The notes below the pieces were generated by a model, which had not been told where the DNA came from, did not search any database, and saw nothing but the letters and a program-made list of their open reading frames with translations. The translations under genes were made by a program, and so were the position numbers. A stretch of DNA of 64,000 nt from Bacteroidetes bacterium SCGC AAA795-G10. Its GTDB lineage: Bacteria > Bacteroidota > Bacteroidia > Flavobacteriales > Flavobacteriaceae. Position 1 is the first letter of the stretch. Each line of letters opens with the position of its first letter. The stretch spans positions 61,001 to 125,000 of the forward strand of contig QFDA01000004.1 of the NCBI GenBank assembly GCA_003130815.1. The letters run 5' to 3'. Of this stretch, positions 27,090 to 35,411 are shown one piece after another.

Positions 27090-27647
27090 ATGGCTTTAAC
27101 AGAATCTTTCATGCTTCCTCTAGGAACAAATGCACCACAATTCCGATTACCTAATGTTGTAAACGATGAGATTCAGGAACTTAACCAACTAAAGGGTGTA
27201 AAAGGGACCTTAATTATTTTTATGTGTAACCATTGTCCATATGTAATTCACTTATTAGATGGTATTTTGAAAACAGCTGAAAAATTATTGGATAAAAAAA
27301 TAAAAACTATTGCTATATCAAGTAATAGTGTAGTTACCCACCCTCAAGACGGTCCTAGTGAAATGAAAAAATTAGCTATTTCAAAAAAATTTAATTTTCC
27401 ATATTTGTACGATCAAACTCAGGAAGTAGCTAAAAGTTATAAAGCTGAATGTACACCTGACTTTTATTTATTTGATGAAAAATTAATTTTAAGTTACAGA
27501 GGCAGATACGATCAGTCTAGACCTGGAAATCAAATAAAGGTGACTGGTGATGATTTACATAATGCCGTTGAATTAATGATATCTGATTCTAAACAAGTAA
27601 AAACACAATATCCTAGCATGGGCTGTAATATAAAATGGCATCCTTGA
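27090..27647 (+). CDS. Thioredoxin-fold peroxiredoxin-like protein (AhpC/TSA type)
   Basis: This 185-residue cytosolic protein has a thioredoxin fold with the CxxC-type motif MCNHCPYVIHL (Cys46, Cys49) and a later CTPDFYLFD with a further cysteine before the cis-proline. It belongs to the redoxin proteins often annotated as thioredoxin family or AhpC/TSA. A role in peroxide reduction or disulfide exchange is likely, but the substrate is unknown. No signal peptide is present. An unusual hairpin lies just upstream. Confidence 0.85.
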   Translation: MALTESFMLPLGTNAPQFRLPNVVNDEIQELNQLKGVKGTLIIFMCNHCPYVIHLLDGILKTAEKLLDKKIKTIAISSNSVVTHPQDGPSEMKKLAISKKFNFPYLYDQTQEVAKSYKAECTPDFYLFDEKLILSYRGRYDQSRPGNQIKVTGDDLHNAVELMISDSKQVKTQYPSMGCNIKWHP

Positions 27648-27656
27648 AATAGAATG

Positions 27657-28583
27657 TTAAAATTCAATTAATTCTACTTCAAAAATTAGAGTCGCATCAG
27701 GTGGAATAATTCCTCCTGCACCTTGCGACCCGTATGCAAGTTTACTAGGTATAACAAATCTTGCTTTCGACCCCTTATTTAATAACATTATACCCTCATC
27801 CCAGCCAGCAATGACTTGCCCAATACCTACTGAAAAGGTTATAGGTTCATTTCGTTGATAAGAAGAATCAAACACTGTTCCATCAATAAGACTTCCTTTG
27901 TAATGAACCGAAACTTTATCACCTTTTAAAGGACTGTTTCCGATCCCAGATTTTAAAATAGAATAATATAATCCACTTTTAGTTTTCGTCATACCAGTAA
28001 TTATTGATGCAATTTGTTTTTTTGAAGATTCAATAGCTTCTTTTTTTCTAATTTCACCTTCACTATTAAATTGTTTAAATGCTAAAACTGAATCCCACTT
28101 TTTAGAATCTTCTCCATAACGATCTATTGTTATATTTTTAATAATATCATCCTTTACTATTTGATTTACGACATTCTGACCTTTTTTCACATAACCAAAA
28201 ACTGTGTGCTTACCGTCAAGCCAATTGGTTGGAACATGAGTAATAAAAAATTGGCTACCATTTGTGTTAGGTCCTGAATTTGCCATCGAAAGTGTACCTT
28301 CTCTGTTATGCTTTAAATCATTATGAAATTCGTCATCAAATTTATATCCTGGATCGCCAGTTCCTGATCCAAGAGGGCAGCCTCCTTGAATCATAAAATC
28401 ATCAATAACCCTGTGAAATTTCAATCCATTATAAAATGGCTCTCCAAGCTCCTTATAATCATTTTCCTTCAGTCCCTCAGATAAATTAATAAAGTTAGCA
28501 ACTGTCCCGGGTGTTAATTTATATGTTAATTCAATTAGAATCTCCCCTTTAGAAGTCTCAATTCTTGCAAATATTCCTTCCAT
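27657..28583 (-). CDS. Dual peptidyl-prolyl isomerase, cyclophilin-FKBP fusion
   Basis: Two unrelated isomerase families are joined in one 308-residue chain. Residues ~1-175 form a cyclophilin (FHRVIDDFMIQGGCP, NTNGSQFFIT, WLDGKHTVFGYV). A ~30-residue linker follows, and residues ~215-308 form an FKBP (VSVHYKGSLIDGTVFDSS, VIAGWDEGIMLL, YGSQGAGGIIPPDATLIFEVEL). No signal peptide is seen, so it should be cytosolic. Such cyclophilin-first fusions are known from flavobacteria. Both domains keep their core active-site residues. It is a single gene, convergent with the redoxin gene. Confidence 0.93.
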   Translation of the reverse strand: MEGIFARIETSKGEILIELTYKLTPGTVANFINLSEGLKENDYKELGEPFYNGLKFHRVIDDFMIQGGCPLGSGTGDPGYKFDDEFHNDLKHNREGTLSMANSGPNTNGSQFFITHVPTNWLDGKHTVFGYVKKGQNVVNQIVKDDIIKNITIDRYGEDSKKWDSVLAFKQFNSEGEIRKKEAIESSKKQIASIITGMTKTKSGLYYSILKSGIGNSPLKGDKVSVHYKGSLIDGTVFDSSYQRNEPITFSVGIGQVIAGWDEGIMLLNKGSKARFVIPSKLAYGSQGAGGIIPPDATLIFEVELIEF

Positions 28584-28631
28584 TTAAATTTTCTTTAGAG
28601 TAAATATATAAATCTCATTAATTAAATATTC

Positions 28632-30824
28632 TTAGTTTGCAATTTCACTTATAAATTTCAACCTGTAAAGTCTTAATTCCTCCTCGTCATATTCACCTTT
28701 AAATTCTTCCTCAGCAAGCTTTATTGAATCTGATTCAGATTCAATAAAGTATTCGTAAAGCTCATTTAATTGATCCTCATCAAAAATTTCTTCTAAATAA
28801 TAATTGATGTTTAATTTGGTACCTGAGAATACAATTGTTTCCATTACTTGAATTAAATCTTTAATTTCCATACCCTTTCCATTTGCAATATCCTCAAAAG
28901 GTAACTTTCTATCAACATTTTGTATTAGATAAAGTTTTAATCCAGAATTTACCCCTGTACTTTTAACAACTAAATCATCTGGCCTCGCAATATTATTTTC
29001 ATTAACATATAATTTGATTGCATCAACGAATTTTTTCCCATAACGCTTAGCTTTGCCTTCACCAACCCCATTAATATTTGACAACTCTTCGATTGTAATT
29101 GGATACTTTAAACACATTTCTTCTAATGAATTTTCCTGAAAAACTGCATATGGAGGCACTTTATTTACCTTTGCAACATTTTTTCTAAGCTTAATTAAAA
29201 TCTTCATAAGAACTTTATCAAAAAAAATATCCGCCTTACTAGTACTTTGAAATTCTGCAGCACTAATAATTTCATATTTGTGGTCCTCAGTCATTAAGAA
29301 ACTCGTCGGATTCTTGAGAAAAGATTCTCCCTTTGATGAAAGACGAATCAAACCATAATTTTCTATTTCTTTCAACAAAAAACCTGAAACAAGTGCCTGC
29401 CTAATTAATGCCATCCAAAAAGAAGACTCCTTTTGAGATCCCGAACCAAACACTGATAGTTTGTTTGTTTTGTGCGATTTGATCAATGCAGTATTTTCAC
29501 CCGTTAAGGTTTTAATCAATTCTTTAGCTTTGTAAATTTCCCTTGTCTCTTTAACTACTTTTAGTAAAATCTCTAATTCTATTTTGGCTTCAAATTTATT
29601 TTTAGGATAACGCATATTATCATCCATATCACCCCCTTCTCCAGATTCATTATCAAATTCTTCACCGAAATAATGCAAAATAAATTTTCTTCTTGAAATC
29701 GAAGTTTCGGCGTAAGCAACAATATCTGATAACAATGCCATACCGATCTCCTTTTCAGCTAAAGGCTTGCTAGACACGAATTTTTCTAATTTTTCAATAT
29801 CCTTATATGAATAAAACGCTAAACAATGTCCCTCACCACCGTCGCGACCAGCACGGCCAGTCTCCTGATAATAACTCTCAATACTTTTTGGAATATCGTG
29901 ATGAATAACAAATCTTACATCAGGTTTATCTATTCCCATTCCAAATGCTATTGTTGCAACAATTACATCACAATCATCTTTTAGAAATTGATCTTGGTTA
30001 ATTATCCTAGATTTTGAATCCAATCCAGCATGATAAGGTAAAGCATTAATTCCATTAACTTGTAGTATTTGAGCAAGCTCCTCAACACGTTTTCGTGATA
30101 AACAATAAATAATTCCTGACTTACTAACATTTTGCTTTACAAAACGAATAATATCATGATCTATATTTTTTGTCTTTGCTCTAACCTCATAATATAGGTT
30201 TGGTCTATTAAAAGATGATTTAAAAATTTTAGCATTTAGAATCCCTAAATTTTTCATTATATCTTCCTGTACTTTTGGAGTTGCCGTAGCTGTAAGGGCA
30301 ATGATGGGTATTTTTTGATCAAACTGTTCTACAATAAATTTTAGGTTTCGGTACTCAGGTCGAAAGTCATGACCCCATTCAGAGATGCAATGAGCCTCGT
30401 CAACAGCTAAAAAAGAAATAGTGACAGATTTTAAAAAATCAATGGTTACACTTTTGGATAACGATTCTGGAGCAACATAAAGTAGTTTTGTCACGCCAGA
30501 AGTTATATCATTTTTGACTTGAGCTATTTCTGTTTTATTCAAAGAAGAATTAAGAACATGTGCAATTCCGTTTTCGGTTGAAATACCGCGAAGGGCATCT
30601 ACTTGATTTTTCATTAATGCAATTAAAGGAGAAACTATAATTGCAGTTCCGCTTTGAACTAATGCTGGCAATTGATAACATAGCGATTTTCCTCCACCAG
30701 TTGGCATTACAACAAAGGAGTTTTCTCTATTTAAAAGGTTTCTAATAACGCTCTCTTGTAGTCCTTTAAAACTGTTGAAGCCAAAAAGTTTCTTTAATTG
30801 GAATTTAAGCTCATCAATCTTCAT
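28632..30824 (-). CDS. recQ: ATP-dependent DNA helicase RecQ
   Basis: RecQ is a 3'-5' helicase for recombination and fork repair. The 730-residue protein has helicase motif I PTGGGKSLCYQLPA near residue 40, DEAHCISEWGHDFRPEY (motif II plus the aromatic-rich loop) near 138, and GRAGRDG near 325. A RecQ-C-terminal winged-helix region follows. An HRDC-like domain sits around 525-610 (NINGVGEGKAKRYG), and a further ~120 residues are typical of the Bacteroidota form. The zinc-binding cysteines of E. coli RecQ are not evident. It is divergent from tatC. Confidence 0.95.
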   Translation of the reverse strand: MKIDELKFQLKKLFGFNSFKGLQESVIRNLLNRENSFVVMPTGGGKSLCYQLPALVQSGTAIIVSPLIALMKNQVDALRGISTENGIAHVLNSSLNKTEIAQVKNDITSGVTKLLYVAPESLSKSVTIDFLKSVTISFLAVDEAHCISEWGHDFRPEYRNLKFIVEQFDQKIPIIALTATATPKVQEDIMKNLGILNAKIFKSSFNRPNLYYEVRAKTKNIDHDIIRFVKQNVSKSGIIYCLSRKRVEELAQILQVNGINALPYHAGLDSKSRIINQDQFLKDDCDVIVATIAFGMGIDKPDVRFVIHHDIPKSIESYYQETGRAGRDGGEGHCLAFYSYKDIEKLEKFVSSKPLAEKEIGMALLSDIVAYAETSISRRKFILHYFGEEFDNESGEGGDMDDNMRYPKNKFEAKIELEILLKVVKETREIYKAKELIKTLTGENTALIKSHKTNKLSVFGSGSQKESSFWMALIRQALVSGFLLKEIENYGLIRLSSKGESFLKNPTSFLMTEDHKYEIISAAEFQSTSKADIFFDKVLMKILIKLRKNVAKVNKVPPYAVFQENSLEEMCLKYPITIEELSNINGVGEGKAKRYGKKFVDAIKLYVNENNIARPDDLVVKSTGVNSGLKLYLIQNVDRKLPFEDIANGKGMEIKDLIQVMETIVFSGTKLNINYYLEEIFDEDQLNELYEYFIESESDSIKLAEEEFKGEYDEEELRLYRLKFISEIAN

Positions 30825-30941
30825 AAAGAGGAAATAGAGTTGTTTTATTCAAGGAAATATTTATATCCAATATAAAAATAATTAGTGATAACCTGTAACC
30901 CTTTTATAATAAAAATGAGTGATTAAAAGCTTATATAATAG

Positions 30942-30972
30942 TTAGCATTCCAAATTGTTTTTGATACTTTTG
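30942..30972 (+). promoter_or_regulatory. Promoter of tatC-lptB
   Basis: TACTTTTG (30965-30972) is a perfect TAnnTTTG -7 box. At the standard 19-base spacing upstream there is TTAG (30942-30945), a weak -33 element. The predicted transcript would have a leader of ~30 bases before the tatC ATG. Confidence 0.4.
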
Positions 30973-31006
30973 CTGAGTAAGTAAACCAAATATTAATAAA
31001 AATCAG

Positions 31007-31819
31007 ATGAGTGCTGAATCACCGAAGGATGAGATGTCATTTTTGGATCATTTGGAAGAATTACGTTGGCACTTGATAAGATCTGTATTAGCAATACTTT
31101 TTGTAGCAATTTTTGCGTTTATTTTCAAGGACTTTATTTTTGACGTTCTTCTTTTTGGTCCAAAACAAAAAAATTTTATTACCTATAAATGGTTTTGTTC
31201 AATATCACAGACTATAGGTCAAGGCAATAGCTTTTGTATAGAAGAGCTTCCTTTCAGAATTCAGAGCAGAACCATGGCAGGTCAATTTTCTGCACATCTA
31301 TGGACATCAATTTTGGCAGGATTTATTGTAGCATTTCCTTATATTGTATTTGAATTTTGGAAGTTTATAAGCCCGGGTCTTTATGAAAACGAAAGAAAAA
31401 ATGCAAGAGGTTTTATTTTTATTTCTTCTGCATTATTTTTTTTAGGAGTTTTATTTGGATATTATGTTGTTACACCGCTATCGATAAATTTTCTAGGAAA
31501 CTACTCTGTAAGTAGTGAAATTTTTAACGATTTTGATCTTAGCAGCTATATTGGACTACTTCGGGCATCTGTATTGGCCTCAGGTATAATTTTCGAATTA
31601 CCAATTGTTGTTTATTTTTTAACTAAAATTGGAATTATTACACCAAATTTTTTAAGAAAAAATAGAAAAATTTCTTTAGTTGTTGTTCTAAGTTTATCAG
31701 CCATAATAACACCTCCCGATATTGCAAGTCAGATAATTGTAAGTATTCCTATATTAATTCTTTATGAAGTTAGTATTTTGATATCTAGAATTGTGACCAG
31801 AAAACAACAAAAAATTTAA
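31007..31819 (+). CDS. tatC: Sec-independent protein translocase TatC
   Basis: TatC is the receptor for twin-arginine signal peptides in the inner membrane. The 270-residue protein begins with EMSFLDHLEELRWHL, the conserved N-terminal signature with its Glu residues. It has six membrane helices, the FISPGLYENERK loop near residue 115, and a PPDIASQ motif before the last helix. It would serve the twin-arginine proteins in this window (the asparaginase and the GMC small subunit). tatA is not adjacent. lptB follows after 8 bases. Confidence 0.96.
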   Translation: MSAESPKDEMSFLDHLEELRWHLIRSVLAILFVAIFAFIFKDFIFDVLLFGPKQKNFITYKWFCSISQTIGQGNSFCIEELPFRIQSRTMAGQFSAHLWTSILAGFIVAFPYIVFEFWKFISPGLYENERKNARGFIFISSALFFLGVLFGYYVVTPLSINFLGNYSVSSEIFNDFDLSSYIGLLRASVLASGIIFELPIVVYFLTKIGIITPNFLRKNRKISLVVVLSLSAIITPPDIASQIIVSIPILILYEVSILISRIVTRKQQKI

Positions 31820-31827
31820 AACTATTA

Positions 31828-32568
31828 ATGAAACTAAAGGCAGAAAAAATTGAAAAAGCCTACAAGGGCAGAAAAGTTGTGAAAGGAATTTCGTTAGAAG
31901 TTTCTCAAGGTGAAATAGTAGGTTTGCTAGGACCAAATGGTGCAGGCAAAACTACTTCATTTTATATGATTGTTGGACTTATAAAACCAAATAATGGTTC
32001 TATTTTTTTAAATAATAAAGAAATAACTAAACTCCCAATGTATAAAAGAGCTCAAAAAGGTATTGGATATCTTGCTCAGGAAGCTTCCGTTTTTAGAAAA
32101 CTTAGTGTTAAGGATAATATATTAAGTGTTCTACAAATGACAAATCTTGGCAAACATGAACAAAAAGAAAAAATGGAATCATTGTTAGAAGAGTTTGGTC
32201 TTGAACATATTCGTAATAATAGAGGAGATTTACTTTCAGGTGGTGAGAGAAGAAGAACCGAAATCGCAAGAGCTCTTGCAACTGATCCAAAATTTGTTCT
32301 CCTTGACGAGCCTTTTGCAGGAGTTGATCCTGTTGCAGTTGAGGATATTCAAAGAATAGTTGCCCACCTTAAAAAGAAAAATATTGGTATACTAATAACT
32401 GACCACAATGTTCAGGAAACATTAGCTATCACAGACAAAACTTACTTGATGTTCGAAGGAAATATATTAAAAGCGGGTACACCTAAAGAATTGTCCGAGG
32501 ACGAGATTGTAAGAAAAGTCTATTTGGGTAAAAATTTTGAACTTAGGAAAAAGAAATTACTATTTTGA
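31828..32568 (+). CDS. lptB: LPS export ABC transporter ATPase LptB
   Basis: LptB is the cytosolic ATPase that powers lipopolysaccharide extraction by LptFG. The 246-residue protein has Walker A GPNGAGKTT near residue 36, the LptB-typical LAQEASVFRKLSVKDN Q-loop block, signature LSGGERRR, Walker B VLLDEPFAGVDP and the H-loop TDHNVQET. These features separate it from amino-acid transporters. It is coupled to tatC, an order common in flavobacteria. Confidence 0.95.
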   Translation: MKLKAEKIEKAYKGRKVVKGISLEVSQGEIVGLLGPNGAGKTTSFYMIVGLIKPNNGSIFLNNKEITKLPMYKRAQKGIGYLAQEASVFRKLSVKDNILSVLQMTNLGKHEQKEKMESLLEEFGLEHIRNNRGDLLSGGERRRTEIARALATDPKFVLLDEPFAGVDPVAVEDIQRIVAHLKKKNIGILITDHNVQETLAITDKTYLMFEGNILKAGTPKELSEDEIVRKVYLGKNFELRKKKLLF

Positions 32569-32578
32569 TTATTATATT

Positions 32579-33343
32579 TTAATTTAGGCTAAGTCCAAGT
32601 TTTTTCCCAATTATTACTAATAGATTTAAGAGAATATAAATCAAAATAATGATTGGAAATGAAGCAAAATAAAATATAGAAAATAGCGGAATACTTAAAA
32701 TTAAAAGAACTAATATCTTGAAACGTTCATTTTTTAGTGATATTGATTTTAATGAGAAAAAAGGAATATTATTATTCATTAGTATACATGAGATTATAAT
32801 TATGGCTAAAAAAGTAGCTTTGGATTCTATTGAACATCTAAAATCCATTAATAACGAATTTTCAATAAGTAATGGTAGACTCACAATAAAAAGGGCATTT
32901 ACTGGTGCAGGGAGCCCTTTGAATTCGGTTTTAATATCCTTATCAATATTAAACTTTGCCAAACGTATCGAAGTTGCTAGAGTTATAAAAAAACCGGCAA
33001 AACCTAATGGCACAAATGATACATTAAATTCATTTTCAAAAATTTTAAAAATAAGATTTCTGCCCTGTACGTCAGTTCTCGCTAGTAAATTATACATAAC
33101 AATTCCTGGAACCATTCCACATGTTATTAAGTCTGCCATTGAATCAAATTGAATTCCAAAATTACTTTCAACCTTTAGTAAGCGCGACAAAAGACCATCA
33201 AATAGGTCAAAAAAAGTTCCTAGGAGTACTAAAAAAAAGACAATTTCAAAAAAACCTTTGAAAGCAAAATATGTGGCAAAACAACCAGTGATAAAATTTA
33301 AAGCTGTTAAGGTATTAGGAATAATCCTTTTCAATGATTGCAC
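32579..33343 (-). CDS. pssA: CDP-diacylglycerol--serine O-phosphatidyltransferase
   Basis: This membrane enzyme makes phosphatidylserine, the precursor of phosphatidylethanolamine. The CDP-alcohol phosphotransferase motif appears in modified spacing as DLFDGLLSRLLKVESNFGIQFDSMAD (key parts DLFDG, GIQFDSMAD), with its aspartates around residues 47-70. About seven hydrophobic helices follow. ITCGMVPG and RLAKFNI support a PssA of type II. Length is 254. The start is a GTG. It is convergent with lptB and divergent from lnt. Confidence 0.92.
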   Translation of the reverse strand: MQSLKRIIPNTLTALNFITGCFATYFAFKGFFEIVFFLVLLGTFFDLFDGLLSRLLKVESNFGIQFDSMADLITCGMVPGIVMYNLLARTDVQGRNLIFKIFENEFNVSFVPLGFAGFFITLATSIRLAKFNIDKDIKTEFKGLPAPVNALFIVSLPLLIENSLLMDFRCSIESKATFLAIIIISCILMNNNIPFFSLKSISLKNERFKILVLLILSIPLFSIFYFASFPIIILIYILLNLLVIIGKKLGLSLN

Positions 33344-33375
33344 TAAAATATATTAAGTTTTTGACAAGATAATAA

Positions 33376-33404
33376 TTGCTATAGCTCCAAAAAAATTAAT
33401 TTCG
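33376..33404 (+). promoter_or_regulatory. Promoter of lnt
   Basis: TTG (33376-33378), an 18-base spacer and TAATTTCG (33397-33404) reproduce exactly the arrangement seen before the MerC-like gene. The lnt ATG comes 5 bases after the box, so the mRNA would be leaderless or nearly so. Confidence 0.5.
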
Positions 33405-33409
33405 TAAAA

Positions 33410-35014
33410 ATGTTTAGTCAATTTAGATACCTTTTTTTTTCAATATTGTCAGGTTTAGCACTTGGACTTGCTTGGCCAACAGATGGTTTCACTGTACTAA
33501 TTTTTGTAGCTCTGATTCCACTCCTGCACCTTGAAAATCTTGTAAGAAAAAATTTTAATAGTAAAAAAGCATTAGCCATACTTGGTTATAGTTATTTAAG
33601 TTTTTTGATTTGGAACCTGATAACAACCTGGTGGCTATATAATTCTACCATATACGGGATGCTTTTTGCAAATTTTTGCAACAGTTTATTTTACTCTATA
33701 ATATTTTTATTGTTTTACTTGGTAAAAAGCAGGATGCCATTACGTAGTGCCTATATTTTTTTAATTTGTACTTGGCTAGCTTTTGAAAAGCTTCACTTAA
33801 TGTGGGACTTTTCCTGGCCATGGTTAAATTTGGGTAATGTTTTTTCTGAAAAAATTAAGTGGATCCAATGGTATGAGTATACTGGCACTTTTGGTGGTTC
33901 ATTGTGGATTCTTATATTGAATGTGTGGATTTATGAAGTCATCAAAAGTTACCATTTTAAAAAATTAGATTTTGGTATAAAAAAAATAATTGGTCCAATC
34001 CTTTTTATAATGATTCCTATAATTTATTCAATTTATTTATTTGGACAAATAAAAAATCAGGAGGATAAACTACAAGTTGTAATTATGCAACCAAATATTG
34101 ACCCATACGATGCAAAATACCAATTAACAAATATTTCTTCATTAAAAAATTTTGTTAGAGACTCTAGAGCATTTATATCTAATGAGACATCTTATGTAAT
34201 AAATCCAGAGACCTATTTTGCTGAAGGATATGGTGAAGAATTAATTGATTATGAATTTAGTTTGCTACATAAAGAAATTCAAAAAATTCTTTATGATTAT
34301 CCAAACTTAGAGTTTATTACTGGTATCCAATTTTTCAATAAATATTTCCAAAAAAAGGCACCATCATTGACAGCTAATTTAGTTCGTGAGAATTTATGGT
34401 TAGAATTCTATAACAGCGCATTAAGTGAACAATTTGAAAAAGAATTTGAAGTGTACCATAAATCAAAATTGGTAGTAGGTGTAGAAAATATGCCTTTTAA
34501 AAATTTTCTAAAACCTCTTTTGGGAGATGTACTTATTAATTTAGGTGGAACAGTTTCAAGTAGGGTTACTCAAAATGAACGCTCTGTTTTTAATCATAAT
34601 TCCATTTCCAAAAAAGTTGCCCCAATAATTTGTTATGAGTCCATTTTTGGAGAGTTTGTTACAGGATTTACTAAAAAAGGTGCAAATTTTTTTGCAATAT
34701 TAACTAATGATGCTTGGTGGGGTGAGACTCCAGGACACAAACAACTTTTAAGTTACTCCCGATTGCGAGCTATTGAAAATCGAAGGGATATTGTAAGAAG
34801 TGCAAATACAGGAATATCAGCAATTATTAATGCAAGAGGAGAAATCATTAAAAAAACAAAATACAATACAAAAACTGTCCTAGCTGGAGAAATTAGTCCA
34901 AGATCAGAATTGACCTTCTATTCTATTTATGGAGATCTAATTGGACGTTGGGCCATATTTATTTCAGGAATTCTTATGCTTGTTGCTATTAGTGGCCGTC
35001 TAAAGAAAATATAA
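33410..35014 (+). CDS. lnt: Apolipoprotein N-acyltransferase
   Basis: Lnt adds the third acyl chain to lipoproteins at the outer face of the inner membrane. About six N-terminal helices (residues ~5-215, including FSWPWLNLGN) are followed by a nitrilase-like domain. Its expected catalytic triad is Glu267 (NPETYF), Lys351 (YHKSKLVVG) and Cys408 (IICYES), with the supporting Glu359. A final helix anchors the C-terminus. Length (534) is normal. Several lipoproteins in this window would be its substrates. Confidence 0.95.
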   Translation: MFSQFRYLFFSILSGLALGLAWPTDGFTVLIFVALIPLLHLENLVRKNFNSKKALAILGYSYLSFLIWNLITTWWLYNSTIYGMLFANFCNSLFYSIIFLLFYLVKSRMPLRSAYIFLICTWLAFEKLHLMWDFSWPWLNLGNVFSEKIKWIQWYEYTGTFGGSLWILILNVWIYEVIKSYHFKKLDFGIKKIIGPILFIMIPIIYSIYLFGQIKNQEDKLQVVIMQPNIDPYDAKYQLTNISSLKNFVRDSRAFISNETSYVINPETYFAEGYGEELIDYEFSLLHKEIQKILYDYPNLEFITGIQFFNKYFQKKAPSLTANLVRENLWLEFYNSALSEQFEKEFEVYHKSKLVVGVENMPFKNFLKPLLGDVLINLGGTVSSRVTQNERSVFNHNSISKKVAPIICYESIFGEFVTGFTKKGANFFAILTNDAWWGETPGHKQLLSYSRLRAIENRRDIVRSANTGISAIINARGEIIKKTKYNTKTVLAGEISPRSELTFYSIYGDLIGRWAIFISGILMLVAISGRLKKI

Positions 35015-35065
35015 ATTTGAAAGTCTTCGACAGATAAAATGAATTAAACTAATTTTAGTAAATGG

Positions 35066-35095
35066 TTGCATTTTTTAGATAAAAATTTATTTTTG
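35066..35095 (+). promoter_or_regulatory. Promoter of the DUF2795 gene
   Basis: TTG (35066-35068), a 19-base spacer and TATTTTTG (35088-35095) match the full Bacteroidota consensus, the best complete match in the window. The predicted transcript would start about ten bases before the ATG at 35112. Confidence 0.6.
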
Positions 35096-35111
35096 CAAAA
35101 AAAAATGTCTT

Positions 35112-35333
35112 ATGTATTGGACACTTGAACTTGCCTCATATTTAAGCGATGCACCATGGCCTGCAACAAAAGATGAATTAATTGACTTTTCAATTAGAAC
35201 CGGAGCTCCACTTGAAGTTGTAGAAAATCTTCAGTCCATAGAAGATGAAGAAGATATCTACGAATCAATCGAAGAAATTTGGCCAGACTTCCCTACAGAA
35301 GAAGATTACCTGTGGAACGAAGACGAATATTGA
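35112..35333 (+). CDS. DUF2795 domain-containing small acidic protein
   Basis: This 73-residue protein is very acidic (pairs and triplets of Glu/Asp through the second half, ending EEDYLWNEDEY). It has the DUF2795 pattern WTLELASYLSDAPWPATKDEL, given by its parts LASYLSDAPWPATK and ELIDF. It is small, soluble and without a signal peptide. The family is nearly universal in Bacteroidota and usually sits near secA as here, but no function is established. A strong consensus promoter precedes it. Confidence 0.88.
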   Translation: MYWTLELASYLSDAPWPATKDELIDFSIRTGAPLEVVENLQSIEDEEDIYESIEEIWPDFPTEEDYLWNEDEY

Positions 35334-35411
35334 TTCATTCTGAGAGTGAATATTATTATCTGGTATTATAACAATTTTTTTTAATTATTTTTACTTAAAT
35401 GAAGAGTTATT

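Noticed and set aside
32718..33152. A 144-codon open frame antisense to pssA
   Set aside because: pssA carries the CDP-alcohol phosphotransferase motif across this region; the opposite frame shows no family pattern.
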